Of a stretch of 10,343 nucleotides of DNA, positions 1 through 6,299 are shown piece by piece; positions within the stretch are counted from its first letter, which is position 1, and each line of letters starts with the position of its first letter. Origin of the DNA: Croceicoccus sp. (GTDB lineage Bacteria; Pseudomonadota; Alphaproteobacteria; Sphingomonadales; Sphingomonadaceae); assembly GCA_029936705.1 (NCBI GenBank), contig JAPYSD010000076.1:1-10343 (forward strand), written 5' to 3'. Below the pieces are notes generated by a model, which was not told where the DNA came from, ran no database searches, and saw nothing but the letters and a program-made list of their open reading frames with translations. The position numbers were made by a program, and so were the translations under genes.

Positions 1-1
1 C

Positions 2-1264
2 GGATCGCAGGTTGTCACCGACTACCTGGTCAAGGCGGGCCTGCAGGATCACCTGAATGCCATCGGGTTCGACCTGGTCGGCTATGGCTGCACGACCTGC
101 ATCGGCAACTCCGGCCCGTTGGCCGAGCCGATTTCGAGGGCGATCAACAACAACAACGTGGTCGCCGCCTCGGTCCTGTCGGGCAACCGCAACTTCGAGG
201 GCCGCGTGTCGCCCGACGTGCGCGCCAACTTCCTGGCATCGCCGCCGCTGGTCGTCGCCTATGCGCTGAAGGGCACCGTGACCGAGGACATCACCGAGAC
301 CCCGATCGGCACCGGCAACGACGGCACCGACGTCTATCTGAAGGACATCTGGCCGACCAATGCCGAGGTGGCCGAGGTGCTGAAGGGCGCGATCAGCCGC
401 GACATGTTCCAGGCCCGCTATGCCGACGTCTACAAGGGCGACGAGCACTGGCAGGCCATCAATGTCGAGGGTTCGGACACCTATAGCTGGCGCGCCGGTT
501 CGACCTATGTCGCCAACCCGCCCTATTTCGAGGGCATGGGCATGACCCCGGCGCCGGTGAACGACATCATCGACGCCAAGCCACTGGCGATCCTGGGCGA
601 TTCGGTCACGACCGACCACATCTCGCCCGCCGGTTCGATCAAGGAAGACAGCCCCGCGGGCCGCTACCTCAAGGAGCACCAGGTCGCGAAGGCGGACTTC
701 AACAGCTATGGCTCGCGCCGCGGCAACCATGAAGTGATGATGCGCGGCACCTTTGCCAACATCCGCATCCGCAACGAAATGGTCCCCGGCGTCGAGGGCG
801 GTTACACCACCTACAACGGCGAGCAGATGGCGATCTACGATGCCGCCATGAAGCACAAGGAAGACGGCACGCCGCTGGTGGTCGTCGGCGGCAAGGAATA
901 CGGCACCGGATCGTCGCGCGACTGGGCGGCGAAGGGCACGATCCTGCTGGGCGTGCGCGCGGTGCTGGTCGAAAGCTTCGAGCGTATCCACCGCTCCAAC
1001 CTTGTCGGCATGGGCGTGCTGCCCCTGCAGTTCAAGGCAGGCGACACGCGCGAGACGCTGGGCCTGACGGGCGACGATCAGTTCACGATCCTGGGCCTCG
1101 ACAATCTGAAGCCGAGCCAGGAAGTCACCGTGAAAGTGACGCGCAAGGACGGCTCGAGCTTCAGCTTCGACGTGCTGTGCCGCATCGATACCGCGAACGA
1201 GATGGAATATTACCGCAACGGCGGCATCCTCCATTACGTTCTGCGCAAGCTCGCCGCGGACTGA
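2..1264 (+). CDS. acnA: Aconitate hydratase, C-terminal part (5' end outside window)
   Basis: Aconitase A interconverts citrate and isocitrate through cis-aconitate in the cytoplasmic TCA cycle, using a [4Fe-4S] cluster. The reading frame is open from base 2 and gives 420 residues, roughly the second half of an enzyme that is usually about 890 residues long. Near the start lies GYGCTTCIGNSGPL, with two of the three cluster-ligand cysteines in a CxxC arrangement (residues 30 and 33 of the visible part). The first cysteine and the gene start lie upstream of the window. Further on are the swivel-domain signatures LGDSVTTDHISPAG, NSYGSRRGNHEVMMRG and GGKEYGTGSSRDWAAKG, the last carrying the active-site serine/arginine loop. 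The C-terminus is intact, ending in a TGA at 1262-1264 just before a strong hairpin. An in-frame TTG at 119 is internal and not a start. Confidence 0.97.
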   Translation, partial: GSQVVTDYLVKAGLQDHLNAIGFDLVGYGCTTCIGNSGPLAEPISRAINNNNVVAASVLSGNRNFEGRVSPDVRANFLASPPLVVAYALKGTVTEDITETPIGTGNDGTDVYLKDIWPTNAEVAEVLKGAISRDMFQARYADVYKGDEHWQAINVEGSDTYSWRAGSTYVANPPYFEGMGMTPAPVNDIIDAKPLAILGDSVTTDHISPAGSIKEDSPAGRYLKEHQVAKADFNSYGSRRGNHEVMMRGTFANIRIRNEMVPGVEGGYTTYNGEQMAIYDAAMKHKEDGTPLVVVGGKEYGTGSSRDWAAKGTILLGVRAVLVESFERIHRSNLVGMGVLPLQFKAGDTRETLGLTGDDQFTILGLDNLKPSQEVTVKVTRKDGSSFSFDVLCRIDTANEMEYYRNGGILHYVLRKLAAD

Positions 1265-1288
1265 TCCGCAGGCGATAGCGTGACAAGC

Positions 1289-1322
1289 GAAGGGGCGGCT
1301 CTCAGGCGAGGGCCGCCCCTTC
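1289..1322. terminator. Hairpin terminator between acnA and the convergent urcA-like gene
   Basis: Bases 1289-1303 pair with 1308-1322 to give a stem of about 15 bp, with one G-U wobble and an AGGC tetraloop. The core is AGGGGCGGC against GCCGCCCCT. On the + strand a T-rich stretch (TCTGCTTCT) follows, as expected of an intrinsic terminator 25 bases after the acnA stop. The gene on the opposite strand ends at 1343, so the same hairpin could serve both transcripts, although its T-tract on the minus side is poor. Confidence 0.85.
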
Positions 1323-1342
1323 TGCTTCTCCGGCGGGGGCGA

Positions 1343-1648
1343 TCAGCCGCCCATGGCGATGCCATGGCGCATCTGCACCGCGGCCCGTTCCTGCTGCGCG
1401 CCCGCGATCGCCTTGGCGACACACGCCCGTTCGCTGCGCGATTGTAAGCTTGGTCCGTTCGGCTGCACGCAGACCTTTTGCGCGGCGCGGCGGATCCGGC
1501 TTTCCAGGCGGGCGATGGTCCGGCTGCTGGCGAAATCCTCGTCGGTAACCTTGATGCGGGCGGTGCGGACCTCGGGCCCGACCGCCATGGCCGGGGTGGC
1601 GAGAACTGCCGATGCGGCAAGCGCGGTAGCGATGGTGATGATCTTCAC
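1343..1648 (-). CDS. UrcA-family exported small protein
   Basis: This is a small secreted protein of the UrcA family, which is found mainly in Sphingomonadales and Caulobacterales and has no established biochemical role. With the GTG start at 1648 it is 101 residues. A signal peptide of about 22 residues (KIITIATALAASAVLATPAMA) probably ends after AMA. The mature part has the family pattern: a short beta-like segment (VRTARIKVTDEDF), then RLESRIRRAAQKVC and a second cysteine in SERACVAKAI. Cys60 and Cys76 may form a disulfide in the periplasm. The GTG was chosen because a strong purine-rich ribosome site precedes it and because the signal peptide then begins in the normal way. An in-frame ATG at 1690 would add 14 mostly charged residues and has no visible ribosome site. 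The gene converges on acnA and shares its terminator hairpin. Confidence 0.82.
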   Translation of the reverse strand: MKIITIATALAASAVLATPAMAVGPEVRTARIKVTDEDFASSRTIARLESRIRRAAQKVCVQPNGPSLQSRSERACVAKAIAGAQQERAAVQMRHGIAMGG

Positions 1649-1651
1649 GGG

Positions 1652-1662
1652 CTTCCTTCCTC
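1652..1662 (-). promoter_or_regulatory. Ribosome binding site that decides the UrcA-family start
   Basis: On the minus strand GAGGAAGGAAG lies three bases before the GTG at 1648, so its GGAGG-like core sits at normal Shine-Dalgarno spacing. The alternative ATG at 1690 is preceded by TCCTTCCTGC, which is the wrong polarity for a ribosome site. This favours the GTG start. Confidence 0.6.
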
Positions 1663-1762
1663 TTCGCTTCGAGCGCTCATGGCTCTTCATGCAGGAAGGA
1701 TTATGCCCGTTTGTCAGAGGGCGCCGCTGCGGATCGACGGGATCATCTGCCCGCTCTGCAAG

Positions 1763-1797
1763 GGACGCGCCGTGCCGACGAAACGCCGAGCGCGTCC
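1763..1797 (-). terminator. Candidate hairpin after ruvB
   Basis: A perfect 8-bp inverted repeat, GGACGCGC (1763-1770) and GCGCGTCC (1790-1797), encloses a 19-base loop and begins 13 bases after the ruvB stop. It is well placed to end the ruv transcript, but no T-run follows on the minus strand. It may instead be a 3'-end stabilising stem or a Rho-associated end. The rest of 1649-1810 shows no gene I can support. Confidence 0.35.
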
Positions 1798-1810
1798 GGC
1801 GAACGGCAGC

Positions 1811-2842
1811 TTATTCGTCGAACAGGCCGCCTGGCGGAAGCCCCTGCTGCGGCGGGGCAAGGCCGAGATGCTGCCAGCCGCGGTCGTTCAGGCAGCGTCC
1901 GCGTGCCGTGCGGGCGACGAGGCCGAGCTGGATCAGATAGGGTTCGATCACTTCCTCGATCGTGTCGCGTGGTTCGGACAGCCCGGCGGCCAGCGTTTCG
2001 ACCCCGACCGGCCCGCCCTTGTAGATGTCCGCGATCATGTGGAGGTAACGCCGGTCCTGCGCGTCGAGGCCAAGCGAATCGACCTCGAGCCTGGTCAGCG
2101 CATCGTCGGCGATCTGGTCGGTAATGGTCGGCGCCTTGGCCACCTCGGCGAAATCGCGCACGCGGCGCAGCAGGCGGCCCGACACGCGGGGGGTTCCGCG
2201 CGAACGCCGCGCAATCTCGCGCGCGCCGCCGGGATCGATCCCGATATTGAGCAGCCGCGCCCCGCGCGAGACGACGCTTTCCAGTTCCCCGACCGTGTAG
2301 AAATTGAGCCGGACCGGGATGCCAAATCGGTCGCGCAGCGGCGTAGTCAGCAAGCCCTGCCGAGTGGTCGCGCCGACCAGCGTGAAGGGCGGCAGGTCGA
2401 TCCGCACGCTGCGCGCGGCCGGACCCTCGCCGATGATGAGGTCGAGCGCACGGTCCTCCATCGCGGGATAGAGCACTTCCTCGACCACCGGGTTCAGCCG
2501 GTGAATCTCGTCGATGAAGAGGACGTCGCCTTCTTCCAGATTGGTCAGCAGCGCGGCCAGGTCGCCCGATTTCGCGATGACCGGACCTGATGTCGCGCGA
2601 AAGCCGACGCCAAGCTCGCGCGCCACGATCTGCGCCAGCGTGGTCTTGCCCAGGCCGGGAGGGCCGAAGAACAGCACGTGGTCCATCGCCTCGCCGCGCG
2701 ACTTGGCCGCCTCGATGAAGACGCGCAGGTTTTCGCGCGCGGCCTGCTGGCCGACGAATTCCTCAAGCGTCTTGGGACGCAGCGCCGCATCGATATCGTC
2801 GGGCTGACGTTCGGGCGAATGGAGGGGAACGGGATCGGCCAT
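1811..2842 (-). CDS. ruvB: Holliday junction branch migration ATPase RuvB
   Basis: RuvB is the hexameric AAA+ motor that, with RuvA, drives branch migration of Holliday junctions during recombinational repair. With the start at 2842 the protein is 343 residues, the usual family length. Visible motifs are the N-terminal LRPKTLEEFVGQ, Walker A GPPGLGKT (60-67), Walker B DEIH (111-114), sensor 1 GATTRQG (157-163) and the arginine-finger segment LRDRFG (169-174). A C-terminal winged-helix domain follows (GLDAQDRRYLHMI through EPYLIQLGLVARTARGR). The open frame extends further upstream, to 2971, but MADPVPL at 2842 gives the family-typical N-terminus. This ATG overlaps the stop of the preceding gene by one base (TGATG). 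No Shine-Dalgarno sequence is visible before it (AACCCGTTC), so initiation probably depends on termination of the upstream gene. Confidence 0.97.
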   Translation of the reverse strand: MADPVPLHSPERQPDDIDAALRPKTLEEFVGQQAARENLRVFIEAAKSRGEAMDHVLFFGPPGLGKTTLAQIVARELGVGFRATSGPVIAKSGDLAALLTNLEEGDVLFIDEIHRLNPVVEEVLYPAMEDRALDLIIGEGPAARSVRIDLPPFTLVGATTRQGLLTTPLRDRFGIPVRLNFYTVGELESVVSRGARLLNIGIDPGGAREIARRSRGTPRVSGRLLRRVRDFAEVAKAPTITDQIADDALTRLEVDSLGLDAQDRRYLHMIADIYKGGPVGVETLAAGLSEPRDTIEEVIEPYLIQLGLVARTARGRCLNDRGWQHLGLAPPQQGLPPGGLFDE

Positions 2843-3381
2843 CAGAACGGGTTCAGCGTATAGCCCTGCTGTTGCAGCAGCGCATGGGCGGTCATGGCGG
2901 AAAGCGCCATCTCGACACCGGGCAGCAGCTCGTCGCGGGCGATGCCCATGGCGGCGGCGCTCTGCCCGCACAGTATGACCCGGATGCCCTTGTCCAGCAG
3001 CGCGGCGATGATCGGCGCATTGGCATTGTCAGCCCCGTCGTTGCGGGCGGCATAGGCCTGCGCATTCAGCAGGTCCGCGCCAGCCGCCCCGTGGACGACC
3101 ACGGCGAGGTGGATGCGGTCTTCGGGCATGCCTGCGCGCACATGCATGTTGTAGAAACGCGCCAGCGTGCCGAGGCCGCGACTGGTCTGCCCGGCAGGCG
3201 CGGCATCGGACAGGTCGAACGCGACCTTGAACTCGGCATCGGCGGGGATCGGCATGTCGCTGTCCACCTCGGCCACGGGGCCGAAGGGGAAGACCGGGCC
3301 GGGGGTCATGCTGTCCGGCAAACCCTGCGCGGCGGCAGGGGCCGACAGCGCCATGGCCAGGATCGTCGTCATTACGCGCAT
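2842..3381 (-). CDS. DsrE-like protein with signal peptide, between ruvA and ruvB
   Basis: The protein has 179 residues. Residues 1-18 (MRVMTTILAMALSAPAAA) look like a cleavable signal peptide, so a periplasmic location is likely. The mature part resembles DsrE/DsrF-like folds: strand FKVAFDLSDA, helix GLGTLARFYNMHVRAG, strand IHLAVVVHG, the segment NAPIIAALLDKGIRVILCGQSA with a single conserved-type cysteine (Cys138), and a C-terminal helix. Family members include sulfur-transfer subunits, but many single-copy exported DsrE-like proteins have no known function, so no reaction is assigned. The gene overlaps the ruvA stop and the ruvB start by one base each, so it is co-translated with both. 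Before its own start the ruvA 3' end supplies AAGAAGG and GGCAGG as plausible ribosome sites. The family call is fairly firm; why it sits in a ruv operon is not explained by the sequence. Confidence 0.8.
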   Translation of the reverse strand: MRVMTTILAMALSAPAAAQGLPDSMTPGPVFPFGPVAEVDSDMPIPADAEFKVAFDLSDAAPAGQTSRGLGTLARFYNMHVRAGMPEDRIHLAVVVHGAAGADLLNAQAYAARNDGADNANAPIIAALLDKGIRVILCGQSAAAMGIARDELLPGVEMALSAMTAHALLQQQGYTLNPF

Positions 3382-3983
3382 CAGCCTGCCGCCTTCTTAA
3401 GTGCCATGCGGATCAGCGCGCTTTCGCTGGCATCCTCGCCCAGTTCGCCTTGCGCCTCGGCCACGGCCTTGGCCGCGATGGCAGGCTTGAAGCCCAGGTT
3501 CTCAAGCGCGGAGACCGCATCGGCGCTGTTGCCGCCGACCGGGGCCGCCACCATGCCGCCCGCGCCTGCGACGACAGGCATGCCGCCTGCCTTTTCCTTC
3601 AGCTCGTTGACGATGCGGCCTGCCAGCTTGGGCCCGACCCCGTTGGCCCGGGCTACCATGGCGGCATCGCCCTTCGCGCAGGCCTGCTGCAATTCCTCGG
3701 TCGAGAGGGCCGACAGGATCGCCAGCGCCACCTTCGACCCCACGCCCTGCACGCCGTGCAGCAGGCGGAACCAGTCGCGTTCCGCCCCGCGGGCGAAACC
3801 GATCAGGCGCATGTCGTTCTCACTCACCTGCAGGTCGGTGTAGAGCGTGCATGCCTCTCCCTTCTCGCCCAAAGCCGAAAGGGTGCGCGCCGAGCAATGG
3901 ACGAGGTAGCCGACGCCGCCGACGTCGATCACGGCCCAATCCGTGCCTGTTTCGTCCAGCCTGCCTGCAAGTTTCGCGATCAT
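3381..3983 (-). CDS. ruvA: Holliday junction branch migration complex subunit RuvA
   Basis: RuvA binds the four-way junction as a tetramer and loads RuvB. The 200-residue length is typical. Residues 1 to about 62 form the OB-fold domain (MIAKLAGRLDE through YTDLQVSENDMRLIGF). Acidic residues around positions 55-57 match the acidic pin that separates DNA strands at the junction. Two helix-hairpin-helix motifs follow (LLHGVQGVGSKVALAIL and ANGVGPKLAGRIVNELK). A flexible Gly/Ala/Val-rich linker (about 132-150) leads to the C-terminal RuvB-binding domain (SADAVSALENLGFKPAIAAKAV). The ATG at 3983 gives the family-standard start. The gene is first in the ruvA-dsrE-ruvB string and overlaps the next gene by one base. 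A 96-base region separates it from the divergent zinc-finger gene. Confidence 0.96.
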   Translation of the reverse strand: MIAKLAGRLDETGTDWAVIDVGGVGYLVHCSARTLSALGEKGEACTLYTDLQVSENDMRLIGFARGAERDWFRLLHGVQGVGSKVALAILSALSTEELQQACAKGDAAMVARANGVGPKLAGRIVNELKEKAGGMPVVAGAGGMVAAPVGGNSADAVSALENLGFKPAIAAKAVAEAQGELGEDASESALIRMALKKAAG

Positions 3984-4022
3984 GCGACCGGCCTAGCGTT
4001 GTTTCCGCTTTGTTTCGAGGGG

Positions 4023-4048
4023 GGAACCAAATCCACCCACAAGCCCTT
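4023..4048 (+). promoter_or_regulatory. Possible EcfG (general stress) promoter-like site
   Basis: GGAACC at 4023-4028 is followed after 16 bases by CCTT, one mismatch from the GGAAC-N16/17-CGTT pattern used by the alphaproteobacterial general-stress sigma factor EcfG. The implied transcription start would lie about 25 bases before the ATG at 4080. The match is short and imperfect, so this is a weak call. Confidence 0.2.
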
Positions 4049-4079
4049 GATCAGTAGCAAGCGAAAAAAGGACAGGAAC

Positions 4080-4343
4080 ATGGCGGGCGGATGGTCGCGC
4101 GACGGCGCGGTGCAGGACCAGATCGACGATACGGTAAGCGACGCGGTGGCGAGCGCCCGTGCCCGCATGCCCGCGGGCGAGGGGCTGGAGTACTGCCAGG
4201 AATGCGGTGAGAAGATCCCCGAGAAGCGGCGCATCGCGCTGCCCGGGGTGCGAACATGCGTGCCCTGCCAGTCGCAGAACGACCGCAGCGTCCGCCACAG
4301 CGCGATCAATCGCCGGGGCAGCAAGGACAGCCAGCTGCGTTGA
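4080..4343 (+). CDS. ybiI: DksA/TraR-type C4 zinc-finger protein, YbiI-like
   Basis: An 87-residue protein closely resembling E. coli YbiI over its whole length. The N-terminus MAGGWSRDGAVQDQIDDTV matches the family opening. A four-cysteine zinc finger comprises Cys39-x2-Cys42 and Cys60-x2-Cys63, with the PGVR segment before the second pair, and the C-terminus is the hallmark NRRGSKDSQLR. Members of this DksA/TraR branch are short, lack the long coiled coil of DksA, and have no firm function; RNA polymerase binding is possible but unproven here. The start at 4080 is preceded by AAGGACAGGA, a good ribosome site. The open frame extends far upstream antisense to ruvA, but that part is not coding. 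The gene is divergent from ruvA and converges on the glycosyltransferase gene with only 24 bases between their stops. Confidence 0.9.
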   Translation: MAGGWSRDGAVQDQIDDTVSDAVASARARMPAGEGLEYCQECGEKIPEKRRIALPGVRTCVPCQSQNDRSVRHSAINRRGSKDSQLR

Positions 4344-4367
4344 TCGCCGCGTCCGGCCGTATGCGGT

Positions 4368-5639
4368 TCAGGCGAAAGACTGCGCCTTGACCGCGCCTTC
4401 ATCGAACAGCGACAGGATCGAGCGGGCCTGCGCCTGCTTGGTAAACTCGCGCCGCGCCTTGCGCATCGCGCCTTGCGACATGCGTTCACGTTCGCCGTCG
4501 TCGGCAAGGCGCACGATCGCGTCCGCCAGCCCGTCGGCATCCTCGAAATCCACCAGCAGGCCGGTTTCGCCGTGGTCGATCTGGTCGGCTGCACCGCCGC
4601 CCGGCGTGCGGATCGGGACCAGTCCGGTCGCCATGCCCTCGACCACCACCAGCCCGTATCCCTCGACCCGGCTGGGCAGGATGAAGGCGTCGCTGGCCCA
4701 GTAATAGCTGAGCACGTCGGTCTTGAACCCGTCGAAACGGAACAGCGCCTCGTCCGCTTCGGTCTGGAACGCGAAATCGCGGATTTCCTGCTCTTCCTGT
4801 TTCCCGCCGCTGCCGACGAAGATCGAGCGGACCGGGCGGTCGAGCGTGCGGCTGGCCATGCGGGTGGCATGGATCACCAGGTCGATGCCCTTGTTCCAGC
4901 TGAGCCGGCCGACCTGCAGGCAGATGAACTCGTCCTCCGCGATATTCAGCTTTTCGCGGGCGGCGCGGCGCTGTTCGGGCGTGGGCGCGCGGAAGCGGAC
5001 CTCGTCGATGGCGCCGACGACCTTGCGGACCCGGTTCGCCACCGGGCGGCATTCGCTCATCAGCTGCTCGCGGGTTTCCTCTGACAGGACGACGATGGAA
5101 TCGACGGCGAAGGCGGTCACCACCGCGCGGGCGGGCAGCGACAAGGACGCGCGCGTCCGGCCCACGATGTCGGACTTTCCCGCATGGAACGAGGGGTGGT
5201 AGGTCGCCAGCACGGGCACGCGGGCGAACAGCGACAGCAGCCGGCCCCACAGGATCATGCCCAGCCCGTGCACGTTCACGCTGTCGACCGCGTTACGCCG
5301 CATGAAGCCGCGAATGGTGCGCCAGTGCGCCAGCGTGGGCTTGCTGCCGAGGCCGGGTACGCACAGCACCTCGTCGCACAGCGTGTCGAGCTGGCCGATG
5401 CGGTCGGCATCGGCGCCATTCTCGTTGATGCGGCTGGTGACGAAATAGACCTTGCAGCCCTGTTCCTTGAGCCCGGCGGCCAAGGTCATGCAATAGGAGA
5501 AGATCCCGTCGTTGCAGTCCGTCTTGCACATCAGGAACATGACATGGCGCGCGCGCTTCGCAGGCGCAGCATAGTTGGAGATCGTACCCGCGGCCGGGCG
5601 GGCATCTGCTAGACTGGTCACGAGTAACCCCCGAGTCAT
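4368..5639 (-). CDS. GT4-like glycosyltransferase (GT-B fold)
   Basis: A 423-residue glycosyltransferase of the GT4 (RfaB/WbaZ-like) type, expected to transfer a sugar from an activated donor at the inner face of the membrane. The acceptor cannot be told from sequence. Residues 32-215 form the N-terminal Rossmann half (HVMFLMCKTDCNDGIFSYC, VNVHGLGMILWGRLLSLF, LATYHPSFH). Residues about 240-410 form the donor-binding half, with VGRLSWNKGIDLVI (243-256) and the EX7E motif E326/E334 in SRVEGYGLVVVEGMATG. The first 30 residues are extra and low in structure. No good ribosome site precedes the ATG at 5639; an in-frame ATG at codon 34 is an alternative start. Six cysteines fall between residues 38 and 93, which is unusual. 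It sits between ruvC and ruvA, 131 bases after ruvC, and may have its own promoter. Confidence 0.88.
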   Translation of the reverse strand: MTRGLLVTSLADARPAAGTISNYAAPAKRARHVMFLMCKTDCNDGIFSYCMTLAAGLKEQGCKVYFVTSRINENGADADRIGQLDTLCDEVLCVPGLGSKPTLAHWRTIRGFMRRNAVDSVNVHGLGMILWGRLLSLFARVPVLATYHPSFHAGKSDIVGRTRASLSLPARAVVTAFAVDSIVVLSEETREQLMSECRPVANRVRKVVGAIDEVRFRAPTPEQRRAAREKLNIAEDEFICLQVGRLSWNKGIDLVIHATRMASRTLDRPVRSIFVGSGGKQEEQEIRDFAFQTEADEALFRFDGFKTDVLSYYWASDAFILPSRVEGYGLVVVEGMATGLVPIRTPGGGAADQIDHGETGLLVDFEDADGLADAIVRLADDGERERMSQGAMRKARREFTKQAQARSILSLFDEGAVKAQSFA

Positions 5640-5712
5640 CCGGACGGGCGCGAGACTCGGGATGCGCGGGTCCGGTGCGGTTAGGAATCCGTCATTCGCG
5701 GCCCCACTTCAA

Positions 5713-5731
5713 CTGCATTTCGCAAATGCAG
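5713..5731. promoter_or_regulatory. Perfect 19-base palindrome between ruvC and the glycosyltransferase gene
   Basis: CTGCATTT (5713-5720) and AAATGCAG (5724-5731) are perfectly complementary around a three-base centre, CGC. The site lies 40 bases after the ruvC stop and about 74 bases before the glycosyltransferase start. It could be a regulator's operator or a short terminator stem, but no T-run follows on the minus strand (TTGAAG comes next). The remainder of the 131-base gap shows no gene. Confidence 0.45.
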
Positions 5732-5770
5732 CATGGATATTCCGGGGGATGCGGCGACTAGTGGCTGATA

Positions 5771-6244
5771 TCAAAGCGTTCTTGTCAGGTGGGCATGGGC
5801 GATCGCGACGGCCAGGGCATCCGCAGCGTCGGCCCCGGCAATCGCTGTGCCAGGTAATAGCACCTTCAGCATCGCCTGTATCTGCGTCTTGTCGGCTCCG
5901 CCGGTCCCTACAACCGATTTCTTGACCACCTTGGCGGAATGTTCGTGGACCGCCAGCCCCGCTGCCCCGCAGGCGGCCAGCACCGCGCCGCGCGCATGGG
6001 CCAGTTTCAGCGTCGATTGCGGGTTCTTGTTGACGAACACCTCTTCGGCAGCGGCGACGTCGGGGCTATAGACGCGGATGACTTCGGCCACCGCGTGCTG
6101 CAGCGCGGCAAGGCGGAAGGACATCTCCTCCTTGCTGCCGGTGGGCACCTGTCCGTTGGCGATGTGGGAGAGGCGCGATCCCGTCTTGCGGATCACGCCC
6201 CAGCCCGTGCAGGTCAGCGAAGGGTCGAGGCCCAAAACGATCAT
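5771..6244 (-). CDS. ruvC: Crossover junction endodeoxyribonuclease RuvC
   Basis: RuvC is the dimeric, metal-dependent resolvase that cuts Holliday junctions symmetrically. The 157-residue protein is slightly shorter than the E. coli enzyme (173) but has the complete catalytic set: Asp7 in MIVLGLDPSLT, Glu67 in AAAEEVFVNKN, and Asp139 and Asp142 in GADAADALAVA. The DNA-contacting region KNPQSTLKLAHARGAVL is also present. The ATG at 6244 gives the standard family start, and upstream in the same frame there is a stop with no other ATG. No Shine-Dalgarno sequence precedes it. Instead the start region is repeated twice more upstream in a 14-bp tandem array, making two overlapping mini-ORFs after yebC. 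The gene follows yebC by 45 bases on the same strand. Confidence 0.96.
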   Translation of the reverse strand: MIVLGLDPSLTCTGWGVIRKTGSRLSHIANGQVPTGSKEEMSFRLAALQHAVAEVIRVYSPDVAAAEEVFVNKNPQSTLKLAHARGAVLAACGAAGLAVHEHSAKVVKKSVVGTGGADKTQIQAMLKVLLPGTAIAGADAADALAVAIAHAHLTRTL

Positions 6245-6276
6245 TGGCGTACGATCATTGGGGCACGATCATGGGC
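6237..6276. repeat. 14-bp tandem repeat triplicating the ruvC start region
   Basis: On the + strand the units are 6237-6250 (ACGATCATTGGCGT), 6251-6264 (ACGATCATTGGGGC) and a partial third, 6265-6276 (ACGATCATGGGC). On the minus strand each carries ATGATCGT, with ATGs at 6272, 6258 and 6244 spaced 14 bases apart and so in three different frames. Only the last opens ruvC. The first two read Met-Ile-Val-Pro-Gln-stop and Met-Ile-Val-Arg-Gln-stop, and each TGA overlaps the next ATG as ATGA. Confidence 0.85.
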
Positions 6277-6281
6277 AAGCG

Positions 6282-6299
6282 GGGAGCGATCAGGCTCCC
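6282..6299 (-). promoter_or_regulatory. Small hairpin spanning the yebC stop codon
   Basis: GGGAGC (6282-6287) and GCTCCC (6294-6299) form a perfect 6-bp stem with a six-base loop that contains the yebC stop codon. It lies just upstream of the ruvC start repeats. It is too short and lacks a T-run, so it is unlikely to terminate transcription; it may affect translation coupling between yebC and ruvC. Confidence 0.3.

Noticed and set aside
1478..2590. Long open frame on the + strand opposite ruvB
   Set aside because: It runs antisense to a certain ruvB, is rich in Arg/Ala/Gly/Asp from reversed GC-rich codons, and shows no domain or ribosome site.
4344..4373. Possible bidirectional terminator between the convergent zinc-finger and glycosyltransferase genes
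   Set aside because: The CCGCGTCCGG/CCGTATGCGG pairing leaves no room for a loop and has a mismatch; no T-run on either strand.
4473..5084. Long + strand frame inside the glycosyltransferase gene
   Set aside because: It is the reverse-complement shadow of clear GT4 motifs, with no independent support.
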